A DNA stretch of 35,210 bases, from contig CANGEE010000007.1 of the NCBI GenBank assembly GCA_947452635.1, positions 1 through 35,210 on the forward strand. The letters run 5' to 3'. Position numbers and translations under genes: made by a program. Under the pieces are notes generated by a model that made no database searches, was not told where the DNA came from, and saw only the letters and a list, made by a program, of their open reading frames with translations. This document shows, piece after piece, positions 8,117 through 16,545 of the stretch; position 1 is the first letter of the stretch; each line of letters opens with the position of its first letter. The stretch comes from Comamonadaceae bacterium (lineage in GTDB: Bacteria; Pseudomonadota; Gammaproteobacteria; Burkholderiales; Burkholderiaceae_C).

Positions 8117-9007
8117 TTAAATCCGAGGCTGCTTTCGCAACATCGCCCGCATATCCTGCAGATCAATTTGACTGACAGCTTGTAATTTGGCGCGGGGTTG
8201 GGGTTTGAGCGCGTGGCCATAGACCACTTCAAAGGTGATCACCAAGCGGCCCTCCTCATCAGGTCGCGCTAAACTTTGTAAAGCCGCCAGCAACTGGGCA
8301 TGCCAGCGCCGGCCGCGCAATCCGGCAAAGCGCTGCACATGGAAATTGCGCCCTAATTCACGCAGCTCGGCCAACAAACGCTCAGCCGATGCATAACTCA
8401 GGGTCATGCGTTCCATGTCCATCACAGGCTCGGCAAAACCGGCCTCCACCAACATATCCCCCCAGTCATGCATATCGGTGAATTCATGCGCCGGGGGCGA
8501 CCAAGCCTGCGCGGCAAACACCGCGCGCAACTCCCGCAAGGTATCGGGGCCGAGACAAGAAAACATGACAAAGCCATCAACCGCCAAAGCCCGGTGCCAT
8601 TGCGCGATCAAGGCTTGCGGATCGGCCGATTGGTGCAGCAGCATATTCGCCCAAATCATGTGCACCGGCGCTGCTGGGGCTGTGGCCGCAAAAACCACGG
8701 GACGCAGCCAACGTGACCATCGCCACCAGGGTGTTTGCAGCGCCGCTTGGGCCACGAGCAACTCCTGCGGCTGTGTCACCACCGCATGCCAGCGGGCTTT
8801 GGCGTAGCGTGCCGCCACCAGGCGCACTGCGTTTAAACCACTGCGCACAGGCTCCCATGCCGCCCAATGCGCGGGTTGGAGTTTGATGAAGTCCAATCGT
8901 GCCTGCATGCGCTGGCCCACTTCTTCGTGCAACCAAGGTGATGCGCTAAGGCCTTCGGACAGCTTCAAGCATCGGCTCGCCCAGCGCAGCGCAGCCGTGG
9001 AGTCCAT
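8117..9007 (-). CDS. BioC-like methyltransferase with degenerate SAM motif
   Basis: Resembles BioC-type malonyl-ACP methyltransferases in its C-terminal two thirds: WANMLLHQSADP, then FSCLGPDTLRELRA, then DMHDWGDMLVEAGFAEPVMDME. The glycine-rich SAM-binding motif I (DxGxGxG) is missing; the equivalent stretch reads HWAAWEPVRSGLNAVRL. It may be a diverged BioC or a protein that no longer methylates. The start is uncertain: the ATG at 9007 gives 296 residues, and an in-frame GTG at 9031 adds eight. Neither has a Shine-Dalgarno. It is divergent from comF and runs the same way as the oxidase genes, 107 bases upstream of DUF2244. Confidence 0.7.
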   Translation of the reverse strand: MDSTAALRWASRCLKLSEGLSASPWLHEEVGQRMQARLDFIKLQPAHWAAWEPVRSGLNAVRLVAARYAKARWHAVVTQPQELLVAQAALQTPWWRWSRWLRPVVFAATAPAAPVHMIWANMLLHQSADPQALIAQWHRALAVDGFVMFSCLGPDTLRELRAVFAAQAWSPPAHEFTDMHDWGDMLVEAGFAEPVMDMERMTLSYASAERLLAELRELGRNFHVQRFAGLRGRRWHAQLLAALQSLARPDEEGRLVITFEVVYGHALKPQPRAKLQAVSQIDLQDMRAMLRKQPRI

Positions 9008-9078
9008 GGTGGGGGGGCGGGGTGTAGACACAGGAGGAGGCGGGAAAAGGAGAACTGGGCGAGGAAGAGAGTTGGCAG

Positions 9079-9084
9079 TATATT
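9079..9084 (+). promoter_or_regulatory. Candidate -10 box for comF (leaderless)
   Basis: TATATT, 5 of 6 matches to the -10 consensus, ends 6 bases before the comF ATG, so the predicted start of transcription is the A of that ATG (9091). The best -35 at the right spacing (TGGGCG, 9056-9061) is poor. Confidence 0.4.
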
Positions 9085-9090
9085 GATTTC

Positions 9091-9858
9091 ATGTTCGCCA
9101 GCCGTTTTTCAAGGTTTTCTGCTGCGCCCGCATCAGCACCGCAGCCAGGTCTGGCCTCAGAGCGGTTGTGGTCATGGCTGCCCAGCCAATGCGCCATCTG
9201 CAAAGCCTGGCCCACTCGGCCCCTGTGTGAAGTCTGCATGGCCGCATTTGCCCAACCGGTGCACCGCTGCTCCACTTGTGCTTTGCAACTTCCCAATATA
9301 AAGGACCGCTGCGGCAAGTGCCTGCTTGAACCACCGCCTTGGCAAAGCGCTTTGGCGGCCGTGAGTTACCAATGGCCTTGGTCGCAGCTGGTGGCGCAAT
9401 TCAAATACCAAGCGCAACCCGGTCGGGCCGGTGCTTTGGCCAGTGTGATGCACAGCGCCCCCGGAGTGGACGATGCGTTGGCGCAAGCCCAATGGGTCCT
9501 GCCCATGCCGCTGTCGCCGCAACGTTTGGCACAGCGCGGATTCAACCCTTCACTGCTGCTGGCCAAACAGTTGTCGCCTCGCCAATCACGGCACGACTTG
9601 CTTTTGCGCATTCGCGATACGCCTGCCCAACGCACCCTGCCCCGATCGGCGCGTTGGCGCAATTTGCAAGGCGCTTTTGCGGTCAACCCTTTGCGCGCCG
9701 CTGAGCTCAGAGGGCAAAGCGTGGTGCTGGTGGACGATGTCATGACGACGGGCGCATCTTTGCATATGGCCGCGCAGGTCTTGGTGGCGGCCGGGGTTTC
9801 GCATTTAACCACCGTGGTCTTGGCCCGAACCGAAGAAGGTGCGCGCGATGGGCCGTGA
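9091..9858 (+). CDS. comF: ComF-family phosphoribosyltransferase-like protein
   Basis: Protein of 255 residues. The N-terminal half carries four CxxC pairs (34/37, 46/49, 60/63, 74/77) expected to bind zinc. The C-terminal half has the PRPP-binding loop VVLVDDVMTTGAS (211-223) of type I phosphoribosyltransferases. ComF proteins act in DNA uptake and natural transformation in competent bacteria; in non-competent lineages the role is uncertain. The length is normal. The gene is first in its direction, followed 78 bases later by trmL, and lacks a ribosome-binding site. Confidence 0.92.
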   Translation: MFASRFSRFSAAPASAPQPGLASERLWSWLPSQCAICKAWPTRPLCEVCMAAFAQPVHRCSTCALQLPNIKDRCGKCLLEPPPWQSALAAVSYQWPWSQLVAQFKYQAQPGRAGALASVMHSAPGVDDALAQAQWVLPMPLSPQRLAQRGFNPSLLLAKQLSPRQSRHDLLLRIRDTPAQRTLPRSARWRNLQGAFAVNPLRAAELRGQSVVLVDDVMTTGASLHMAAQVLVAAGVSHLTTVVLARTEEGARDGP

Positions 9859-9936
9859 CGCCAGCGGGCTCCAGCCACCCGCATTGCGGATCGCAACCCG
9901 ACTTGCGCAGTCTGCGTGTCCCGCACAATAGCGGCT

Positions 9937-10413
9937 ATGTTTCAAATTGTCTTGGTTGAACCCGAAATCCCGCCCAACACGGGCAACATCATCCGCTTGG
10001 CCGCCAACACCGGTTGCACGCTGCACCTGGTTGAACCGCTGGGATTTTCCATGGAAGACAAGCACATGCGCCGCGCCGGGCTGGACTACCATGAGTATGC
10101 GCAACTGAAGCGCCACGCCGATTGGAATCAATTTTTAAAATCCGTACAGCCTGACCCCCAGCGCCTGTTTGCCATGACCACGCGCGGTTCACGCGGGGTG
10201 CATGAAGTGGCTTTTCAACCGGGGGATTGGTTTGTGTTTGGGGCTGAAACCCGGGGCTTGGCACCCGCATTGCGCGACAGTTTCCCCAATGAATGCCGCC
10301 TCAAGTTGCCCATGCGCGAAGGTCAGCGCAGCCTGAACCTGTCCAATGCCGTGGCGGTGACGGTGTTCGAGGCTTGGCGACAAAACCATTTTGCGGGCAG
10401 CAGCCCGGCTTGA
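9937..10413 (+). CDS. trmL: tRNA (cytidine/uridine-34-2'-O)-methyltransferase TrmL
   Basis: A 158-residue SPOUT-class enzyme that methylates the ribose at the wobble base of tRNA-Leu isoacceptors. Visible signatures are the N-terminal MFQIVLVEPEIPPNTGNIIR, FGAETRGLAPAL, and the knot segment LPMREGQRSLNLSNAVAVTVFEA typical of the SpoU/TrmL fold. I start at the ATG at 9937, since the family begins with 'MF.IVL'; an upstream GTG at 9916 adds seven unrelated residues. CACAAT at 9924-9929 could be a -10 box giving a transcript that begins at the start codon, but co-transcription with comF is equally possible. The end is 11 bases from the convergent MaoC-like gene. Confidence 0.95.
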   Translation: MFQIVLVEPEIPPNTGNIIRLAANTGCTLHLVEPLGFSMEDKHMRRAGLDYHEYAQLKRHADWNQFLKSVQPDPQRLFAMTTRGSRGVHEVAFQPGDWFVFGAETRGLAPALRDSFPNECRLKLPMREGQRSLNLSNAVAVTVFEAWRQNHFAGSSPA

Positions 10414-10424
10414 GCGCTGGCGCT

Positions 10425-10880
10425 TCAGGGGTAGGAGCGCGACAAAGACTCGGCGATGCACACCGGCTTGTCTGAGCCCTCACGCTCAATCATCACCTCC
10501 CAAGCGAATTGCATGCCCTGGTTGTCGATCGGCGTGGCCGACAGCAATTTAAGCTGGGCGCGCAAACGGCTGCCCACCGGCACGGGTGAGGTGAAACGCA
10601 CTTTGTTCAAGCCGTAGTTCACACCCATGCGGGTTTCCTTCACGCTGAGGCCGGACTGAAAAAACTTCGGAATCAAGGACAAGGTCAAAAAGCCGTGCGC
10701 AATCGGTGCGCCAAACGGACCGGCCTTGGCGCGCTCGACATCGATGTGGATCCACTGGTGATCGCCGGTGGCCTCGGCAAACTGGTTGACTTGTTCTTGG
10801 GTGATTTGCAGCCAAGGGGTGACGGTGACTTGCTGGCCCACGCAAGCCGCCAAATCTTGAAGGGTTTCAAAGGTTTTCAT
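10425..10880 (-). CDS. MaoC-like (R)-specific enoyl-CoA hydratase
   Basis: A 151-residue single hot-dog domain protein. The hydratase-2 motif is clear: the acid/base pair D40 and H45 in ATGDHQWIHID (37-47), followed by GPFGAPIAHGFLTLSL (54-69). Such enzymes hydrate trans-2-enoyl-CoA to (R)-3-hydroxyacyl-CoA, in fatty-acid breakdown or as a feed into polyhydroxyalkanoate synthesis. I start at the ATG at 10880 (MKTFETLQD), the family's usual start; the extension to 10955 is not conserved-looking. It stands alone on the minus strand, divergent from marR. Confidence 0.92.
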   Translation of the reverse strand: MKTFETLQDLAACVGQQVTVTPWLQITQEQVNQFAEATGDHQWIHIDVERAKAGPFGAPIAHGFLTLSLIPKFFQSGLSVKETRMGVNYGLNKVRFTSPVPVGSRLRAQLKLLSATPIDNQGMQFAWEVMIEREGSDKPVCIAESLSRSYP

Positions 10881-10958
10881 GGCAACCACTCTAGCGCCCG
10901 TGCCCGCCAAGCGGTGTCGAGCCTGCGACAAGCGGTTTGTGCAGGTTGAGCCCATTTC

Positions 10959-10993
10959 ATTGACCCGTCAATCATTGATCAGTCAACTATAAT
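10959..10993 (+). promoter_or_regulatory. marR promoter with two tandem operator palindromes
   Basis: A perfect -10 box TATAAT sits at 10988-10993. Immediately upstream are two related inverted repeats, TTGACCCGTCAA (10960-10971; the perfect palindrome extends to ATTGACCCGTCAAT) and TTGATCAGTCAA (10975-10986), 15 bases apart. Both carry TTGA/TCAA arms, and both lie across the -35 and spacer region. This fits autorepression by the downstream MarR protein. The predicted transcription start is about 11000, just before the ATG at 11004. No good -35 box is visible. Confidence 0.75.
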
Positions 10994-11003
10994 GGCTCTC
11001 ACC

Positions 11004-11519
11004 ATGCCCTCCATCACACCCGCCCAGTTTTACCTTCCAGGTCAGTACCAACCGGATCAAAGCGTGGGCCATTTGATGAACAAGGTGCTGTCATCGATCG
11101 TGGCCCAGGCGGATGCGGATTTAGCCCCCTACAAGCTCACCTATGTGCAATGGCTGCCCTTGTACAAACTGCTGATGAACGAAAGTCAAACCGCGGCCCA
11201 GCTTGCCCGCGACATGGCCATCGACCCCGGCGCATTGACCCGCTCCCTGACCCGGTTGGAAAACAAAGGCTTGATCCAGCGCGAGCGCTCGGTGCAAGAC
11301 CGCCGTGTGGTGCACTTGCGCTTGAGCGCCGCAGGGCGTGAGGTGGCACAGCATGTGCCCCGTGTGTTGGCCGATGTACTGAACGGCCATTTGCAAGGCT
11401 TTTCCCAAACTGAATGGACGCTGATGCGGCAGCTGCTGCAACGCATGCTGAGCAATGGCGAAGCGCTCAAGCAGCGATTGGCCAAAGCCACCGCCACTGA
11501 CCCGACTGGATTGAACTGA
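11004..11519 (+). CDS. MarR-family repressor of the efflux operon
   Basis: A 171-residue MarR-type winged-helix protein. The recognition region reads AAQLARDMAIDPGALTRSLTRLENKGL, and the wing is RERSVQDRRVVHLRLSAAG; helical flanks for dimerisation surround it. MarR proteins bind palindromes as dimers and release them on binding a phenolic or drug-like ligand. The in-frame ATG at 10992 overlaps the -10 box, so the real start is almost certainly 11004 (MPSITPAQFY). It heads an apparent four-gene operon with nodT-emrA-emrB, 7 bases before the next start. Autoregulation is inferred from the two palindromes at its promoter. Confidence 0.93.
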   Translation: MPSITPAQFYLPGQYQPDQSVGHLMNKVLSSIVAQADADLAPYKLTYVQWLPLYKLLMNESQTAAQLARDMAIDPGALTRSLTRLENKGLIQRERSVQDRRVVHLRLSAAGREVAQHVPRVLADVLNGHLQGFSQTEWTLMRQLLQRMLSNGEALKQRLAKATATDPTGLN

Positions 11520-11526
11520 ACCCACC

Positions 11527-12990
11527 ATGAATTTATGCTCTTGCACCTTGACACGCCAGACCCTGCGGGGCAGCTTCAGCCTGGGCTTGACCGCCTTGTT
11601 GATGGCCTGCAGCACGCCAGGCCCTGAGGTCGCCGCGCTGACCACCACTTCGGCCGCCGCCTTGCAGTTGACCGGCCCCACCACCCCCGCACTGTCTCCC
11701 GCTTGGTGGCAAGACTGGGGGGATGCGCCATTGAACGCCCTGGTGGCGAGGGCCTTGGCCGACAACCCCACATTGCTGACGGCGCAATTGCGGGTGCGCC
11801 GCATGCAAGCGCTGAGCGGCATCGCGCAGGCCAACGGCCTGCCGCAAGCCGGCTTGGGCGCGGATTTCACGCGTCAACGCTTCAGCGCCAATGGCTTGTA
11901 CCCCAAGCCCATCGCCGGCAACACCTGGGACAACGACACGCTGCAAGCCAGTGTCTCTTGGGCGCCCGATGTGTGGGGCCAACACGCCGCCGAGTTGGCC
12001 TCGGCCATCGGTCAAACCCGCGCCGCGCAAGCCGACGCGGCGATGGCGGCCACCGGCTTGGCCAGTCAAATCTGCAAAACCTATGTCGGCTTGGCGCGGC
12101 TGCTGGCACAACGTGATATTGCGCTGCGCGCACAGCAACAGCGCCTGCAGATGCGCCAACTGATGGCCGAGCGGGTGGCGGCGGGCCTGGACCCTTTGGG
12201 GGAACAAAGCCTGTCGGAGGGCAATCTGTCTGAGGCGGCGGTCCAGCTGGAGGCTTGGGAAGAGCAAATCCAATCGAGTCGACATCAACTGGCGCTGTTG
12301 AGCGGCCAAGCGCCCGAAGCACTGGCTGCGTTGTCACCCCAATTGAATTTGCTGCAACTGCAGGCCCTGCCCGCGACCTTGGGCGCTGATCTGTTGGGGC
12401 GACGTCCCGATGTGGTCGCCAGCCGATGGCGGGTGGAAGCCGCCAGCCAAGACGTGGCGGTGGCCCGCACCCAGTTTTATCCGAACGTGAATTTAAGCGC
12501 CTTCGTCGGCTACAACGCCCTGGGCCTGAACCATTTGCTGGACGCAGGGAGTCGGCAAATCGGCGTCAGTCCTGCTGTGCGTCTGCCTTTGTTTGACGGC
12601 GGGCGACTGCGCGCCCAACTCAGCGCGCGGCAAACCGAACGTGACATGGCGGTGGCGCAGTACAACGCCACGGTGCTTGAAGCCGTGAAAGAAACCACCG
12701 ATGCCTTGCAATCTGCCCAATCGCTGTACAGGCAGGCGCAAGCCCAAAGCGCGGCGCTCAGCAGCGCGCAGCAGCAGCACGCTTTGGCCCAGCAGCGCAG
12801 GGCGGCGGGCTTGAGCAACGCTTTGGCCGCACTGTCCGCCGAAACAACCGTTTTGGCCCAGCGCCGCATCGTGGCCGATCTGCAGGCCAGGCAATTGGAC
12901 AACCAGATCAACCTGATCAAGGCCCTGGGCGGCGGTTGGCAGGGAGACAAGCCCTCACCCCTGGCGCAGCTGCGCCAGGTCAATCCTTGA
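11527..12990 (+). CDS. NodT-family outer membrane efflux lipoprotein
   Basis: Protein of 487 residues. The signal peptide ends in a lipobox LMAC (Cys28). The rest has the two repeated TolC/OprM-type halves with long helices and short strands: PAWWQDWGDAPLNALVARALADNP near the start, LLGRRPDVVASRWRVEAA, then ARTQFYPNVNLSAFVGY and the second barrel region. It forms the trimeric outer membrane duct for the EmrAB-type pump encoded next. It starts 7 bases after marR. The RND/MFS specificity cannot be told from the protein itself, but the context indicates MFS. Confidence 0.93.
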   Translation: MNLCSCTLTRQTLRGSFSLGLTALLMACSTPGPEVAALTTTSAAALQLTGPTTPALSPAWWQDWGDAPLNALVARALADNPTLLTAQLRVRRMQALSGIAQANGLPQAGLGADFTRQRFSANGLYPKPIAGNTWDNDTLQASVSWAPDVWGQHAAELASAIGQTRAAQADAAMAATGLASQICKTYVGLARLLAQRDIALRAQQQRLQMRQLMAERVAAGLDPLGEQSLSEGNLSEAAVQLEAWEEQIQSSRHQLALLSGQAPEALAALSPQLNLLQLQALPATLGADLLGRRPDVVASRWRVEAASQDVAVARTQFYPNVNLSAFVGYNALGLNHLLDAGSRQIGVSPAVRLPLFDGGRLRAQLSARQTERDMAVAQYNATVLEAVKETTDALQSAQSLYRQAQAQSAALSSAQQQHALAQQRRAAGLSNALAALSAETTVLAQRRIVADLQARQLDNQINLIKALGGGWQGDKPSPLAQLRQVNP

Positions 12991-13040
12991 GCCACCCCAC
13001 GCACACCGCCATCCCACAGCATCCCGACAAAGACCATCCC

Positions 13041-14237
13041 ATGACCGCCTCCGAATCGACCACCGCCCGCCGCCGCGGCCTGACCCTGATCGCTACCGCC
13101 ATCGCCGTGTGCGGCTTGGCTTGGGGCGGTTGGCACTGGCTGCAAGGCCGTCACCAGCAAAACACCGACAACGCCTATGTCGCCGGCAACGTGGTGCAAA
13201 TCACGCCCCAAGTCGGCGGCACGGTGGTGGCCATTCAGGCCGACGACACCGACTTTGTCAAAGCCGGTCAGCTGCTGGTCAAACTGGATGCGGCGGACGC
13301 CAGCGTCGCGCTGGAGCAGGCCGAGGCCCAGCTGGCGCAAACCGTGCGCGAAGTGCGCACCCTGTTTGCCAACAACAGCACCTTGCAAGCCCAGGTGCAG
13401 ATGCGCCAAGCCGAACTGAACCGCTCCCAAACCGAGCTGGCCCGCGCCCAAGAAGACAGTCAACGCCGGGCACCCTTGGTGGCCAGCGGCGCGGTCAGCC
13501 AAGAAGAGTTTCAGCACGCCCAAGCCCAAACCAACGCCGCCAAGAGCGCGGTCATGGCGGCCCAATCGGCGGTGACGGCCGCCAAAGAGCAACTCAACGC
13601 CAGCCAAACCCAGACCGAAGGCACCAGCGTGGCCCAGCACCCCAGTGTGCAGCGTGCTGCCGCCAAAGTGCGTGAAGCCTTTTTGGCCCTGCAGCGCATG
13701 GCGTTGCTGGCGCCGACCGATGGCCACATTGCCAAACGCGGTGTGCAATTGGGCCAACGCGTGCAGGCCGGCGCGCCTTTAATGACGCTGGTGGCCTTGA
13801 ACCAGTTGTGGGTGGATGCCAACTTCAAAGAAAGCCAGTTGCAAAGCCTGCGCATCGGCCAAACGGCGGTCATGGAAGCTGACGTTTACGGCACCCAAGT
13901 GGTCTACCACGGCAAGGTGGTGGGCCTGGGCGCAGGCACGGGCGCCGCCTTTGCCTTGCTGCCGGCGCAAAACGCCACCGGCAACTGGATCAAGGTGGTG
14001 CAACGTGTGCCGGTGCGCATCGCCATCGACGCCAAAGACCTGGCCGAACACCCTTTGCGCGTGGGCTTGTCGATGGATGTGAGCGTTGACACCCAGGATC
14101 AAAGCGGCAAGATGCTGGCCGACGCACCCCGCAGCCAAGCGGGCGCCGTGACCACGGTGTTTGACAGCCAGCAACACGCCGCCGACCAGCGGGTGCAGCG
14201 CATCATGGCCACCCATCTGGGTGGCAAGACCCCTTGA
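13041..14237 (+). CDS. emrA: EmrA-type membrane fusion protein
   Basis: A 398-residue HlyD/EmrA periplasmic adaptor. It has a short cytoplasmic N-terminus, one membrane helix (about 14-32), the lipoyl half-motif TDNAYVAGNVVQITPQVGGTV, a long coiled-coil region (about 95-190, rich in Q/A/E), the second lipoyl half (LLAPTDGHIAKRGVQLGQRV) and a C-terminal barrel. It links the inner membrane MFS pump to the NodT duct. The ATG at 13041 begins where the family begins; upstream in-frame sequence overlaps the end of nodT in another frame. It overlaps emrB by four bases. Confidence 0.95.
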   Translation: MTASESTTARRRGLTLIATAIAVCGLAWGGWHWLQGRHQQNTDNAYVAGNVVQITPQVGGTVVAIQADDTDFVKAGQLLVKLDAADASVALEQAEAQLAQTVREVRTLFANNSTLQAQVQMRQAELNRSQTELARAQEDSQRRAPLVASGAVSQEEFQHAQAQTNAAKSAVMAAQSAVTAAKEQLNASQTQTEGTSVAQHPSVQRAAAKVREAFLALQRMALLAPTDGHIAKRGVQLGQRVQAGAPLMTLVALNQLWVDANFKESQLQSLRIGQTAVMEADVYGTQVVYHGKVVGLGAGTGAAFALLPAQNATGNWIKVVQRVPVRIAIDAKDLAEHPLRVGLSMDVSVDTQDQSGKMLADAPRSQAGAVTTVFDSQQHAADQRVQRIMATHLGGKTP

Positions 14238-15817
14238 GCGCAGTGAGCACACCGCCAGCAGCCCTGCCGCCGCTGCAAGGCACCGCCTTGCTGCTGGGCA
14301 CGCTGTCCTTGTCGCTGGCCACCTTCATGAACGTGCTCGACTCGTCGATCGCCAACGTCTCGATTCCAGCGATTTCAGGCGACTTGGGCGTCAGCCCCGG
14401 TCAAGGCACCTGGGTCATCACCAGCTTTGGCATTGCCAATGCCATCTCGGTGCCGCTGACGGGCTGGCTGACGCAGCGCTTTGGTGCGGTGCGCTTGTTC
14501 ACCCTGAGTGTGCTGCTGTTCATGCTGGCCAGCTGGCTGTGCGGCCTGGCCCACTCGCTGGAAATGCTGGTGTTCTTTCGCGTGTTGCAAGGCCTGGTTG
14601 CCGGTCCCATGATTCCGCTGTCGCAAACCCTGCTGCTGAGCAGCTACCCGCGTGCCAAAGCCGGCACGGCGCTGGCGCTGTGGGGCGTCACCACCCTGGT
14701 GGCCCCGGTGGCCGGACCGCTCTTGGGGGGCTGGATCACCGACAACATCTCGTGGCCTTGGATTTTCTACATCAACGTGCCAGTGGGCTTGTTGGCCGCC
14801 GGTCTGACCTGGGGCATTTACCGGCGCCGCGAAACACCCACGCGCCAACTGCCCATCGACTCGGTCGGCCTGAGCCTGCTGGTGATCTGGGTCGGGGCCT
14901 TGCAACTGATGCTGGACAAGGGCAAAGAGCTCGACTGGTTTGCCTCCAACACCATTGTCGGTTTGGCCATCGTCGCGGCGGTGGCTTTTGCGGTGTTTGT
15001 GGTCTGGGAGTTGACCGAAGAACACCCGGTGGTGGACTTGCGCTTGTTCAAAGGGCGCAACTTCAGCTTTGGTGCATTGGCCTTGTCGGTGGCCTATGCC
15101 TTGTTCTTTGGCAATGTGGTGTTGCTGCCCTTGTGGTTGCAGCAGTGGATGGGTTACACCGCCACCAATGCGGGTCTGGCCCTCGCGCCGGTGGGCATCT
15201 TGGCCATTTTGCTGACGCCGTTGATCGGCAAAAAAGTCGCTGTCTGGGACCCTCGGCGCATCGCCACCGTGGCCTTTGTGGGTTTTGCGGTGGTGTTGTG
15301 GATGCGCTCGCAATTCACGGTGCAAACCGATCTGGCCCACATCCTGGTGCCCACCCTGATGCAGGGCGCGGCCATGGCGATGTTCTTCATTCCCTTGACC
15401 ACCTTGACCCTGGCCGGCATCCCGCCAGAGCGGATCCCTTCGGCTGCGGGCTTGAGCAACTTCACCCGCATCACGGCAGGGGCGATGGGCACCTCGATCG
15501 CCACCACGGTGTGGGAGAGCCGCGCCGCCATGCACCATGCGCACCTGAGCGAAACCCTGGTGCAAGGTCAAGGGGTGTTTGGCATCACCGTGGAGGCCCT
15601 CAAAGACAGCGGCCTGAGCACCGAGCAAGCGCTGACGCAAATCAACCGCTTGATCGACCAACAAGCCTTCACCCGCGCGGCTGACGATGTTTTTTTGGCC
15701 TCGGCCTTTATTTTCATTGGCCTGATCAGCGTGATCTGGCTGACCCAACGCCCTGCGCAACAGGCCGCGGCCAAAGGCCCCTCACCTGCTGCGACCGACA
15801 CCAGGGGCGCGCATTGA
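14234..15817 (+). CDS. emrB: EmrB/QacA-type MFS drug exporter (DHA2, 14 TM)
   Basis: A 527-residue, 14-helix drug:H+ antiporter. It shows motif D1 near helix 1 (MNVLDSSIANVSIPAIS) and the antiporter motif C region GPLLGGWITDNISWPWIFYINVPVG. With EmrA and NodT it would expel hydrophobic toxic compounds directly across the envelope. The start is a TTG at 14234 overlapping the emrA stop (TTGA); a GTG three codons on is the alternative. After the stop there is an imperfect hairpin (AAGCGC/GCGCTT, 15818-15838) without a U-tract, the only terminator-like element before the convergent flavin reductase-like gene. Confidence 0.95.
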   Translation: MSAVSTPPAALPPLQGTALLLGTLSLSLATFMNVLDSSIANVSIPAISGDLGVSPGQGTWVITSFGIANAISVPLTGWLTQRFGAVRLFTLSVLLFMLASWLCGLAHSLEMLVFFRVLQGLVAGPMIPLSQTLLLSSYPRAKAGTALALWGVTTLVAPVAGPLLGGWITDNISWPWIFYINVPVGLLAAGLTWGIYRRRETPTRQLPIDSVGLSLLVIWVGALQLMLDKGKELDWFASNTIVGLAIVAAVAFAVFVVWELTEEHPVVDLRLFKGRNFSFGALALSVAYALFFGNVVLLPLWLQQWMGYTATNAGLALAPVGILAILLTPLIGKKVAVWDPRRIATVAFVGFAVVLWMRSQFTVQTDLAHILVPTLMQGAAMAMFFIPLTTLTLAGIPPERIPSAAGLSNFTRITAGAMGTSIATTVWESRAAMHHAHLSETLVQGQGVFGITVEALKDSGLSTEQALTQINRLIDQQAFTRAADDVFLASAFIFIGLISVIWLTQRPAQQAAAKGPSPAATDTRGAH

Positions 15818-15845
15818 AAGCGCTCGGTCTGGGCGCTTGCGCACT

Positions 15846-16526
15846 TCAAGTTCGGCTGGAAAGGCGGGCTTTGTCGGGCGAGCCTTCTAGCCCGGCCAAA
15901 AGCGCGGTGTTGTCACCGCCGATCACCATCTGGAACTGGTTGTCCACATAGGTGTAGTCGTAGTAGCCCATGCGCGCCAAGGGTTTGATTTTCAGCACAT
16001 CGATCAAGCCTTCGCCCGTCAGGACTTCATCGTCAATGTGCACCGCCACCACGCGGCCAAACACCACGTCGGCCGTGCCCATGGGCGGCACACCCGGAAA
16101 GCGCAAGGTGTTGAGGTAGACGCACTCAAAGTGCACCGGCGAGCCGGCCACACGGGCAGGCTTGACCAGCCGCGAAGCCAGCTTGTGCAGGCCCGCGTGT
16201 TCAAATTCGTCCACGCCGTGCGGCAGTTCTTCGGCCGATTTGTTCACCGCTTCGCGCAAATCATAAGTGGCCATGTTCCAGACAAATTCACCTGTGTCTT
16301 CGGCATTGCGCACCGAGTCTTTGCGCTCACCACGGGTGTTTTGATTGGCCGAAAACATGACAATCGGCGGGTTGAACGTCACGTTTTGAAATTGGCTGTA
16401 GGGCGCCAAGTTGTGCCGGCCTTCACGGTCCAACGTCGAGATCCAACCAATCGGGCGGGGGATGACGCAGGACTTGAACGGGTCATGCGGCAAGCCGTGT
16501 GGCGTCACGCCGGGTTCGTAATACAT
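15846..16526 (-). CDS. Flavin reductase-like (DIM6/NTAB family) FMN-binding protein
   Basis: A 226-residue split-barrel flavin-binding protein. The family landmarks are CVIPRPIGWISTLD, then HNLAPYSQFQNVTFNPPIVMFSA, and FECVYLNTLRFPG; the fold binds FMN and either reduces it or uses it for an unknown substrate. The ATG at 16526 is preceded by CAGGAGCC at good spacing, which decides it over a GTG one codon upstream. It is the third gene of a minus-strand thiolase - oxidoreductase - flavin protein group, 19 bases after the oxidoreductase. The substrate is not deducible. Confidence 0.88.
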   Translation of the reverse strand: MYYEPGVTPHGLPHDPFKSCVIPRPIGWISTLDREGRHNLAPYSQFQNVTFNPPIVMFSANQNTRGERKDSVRNAEDTGEFVWNMATYDLREAVNKSAEELPHGVDEFEHAGLHKLASRLVKPARVAGSPVHFECVYLNTLRFPGVPPMGTADVVFGRVVAVHIDDEVLTGEGLIDVLKIKPLARMGYYDYTYVDNQFQMVIGGDNTALLAGLEGSPDKARLSSRT

Positions 16527-16545
16527 CACTGGCTCCTGAGGTGTT

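Noticed and set aside
8117-9007. Frameshift as the cause of the missing SAM motif in the BioC-like protein
   Set aside because: The frame is continuous with uniform codon use, and conserved segments lie on both sides in the same frame.
10992-10994. First in-frame ATG of marR
   Set aside because: It overlaps the TATAAT box, so a transcript from that promoter cannot contain it; 11004 is used instead.
12510-13757. 415-codon minus-strand frame across nodT and emrA
   Set aside because: Antisense shadow crossing a real gene boundary.
14161-15684. 507-codon plus-strand frame overlapping emrB
   Set aside because: Out-of-frame shadow of emrB, whose own frame has all MFS motifs; the alternative translation is Gly/Arg/His-rich without structure.
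15818-15838. AAGCGC/GCGCTT hairpin after emrB as a terminator
   Set aside because: Nine-base loop, six-base stem and no U-tract; mentioned only in the emrB entry.
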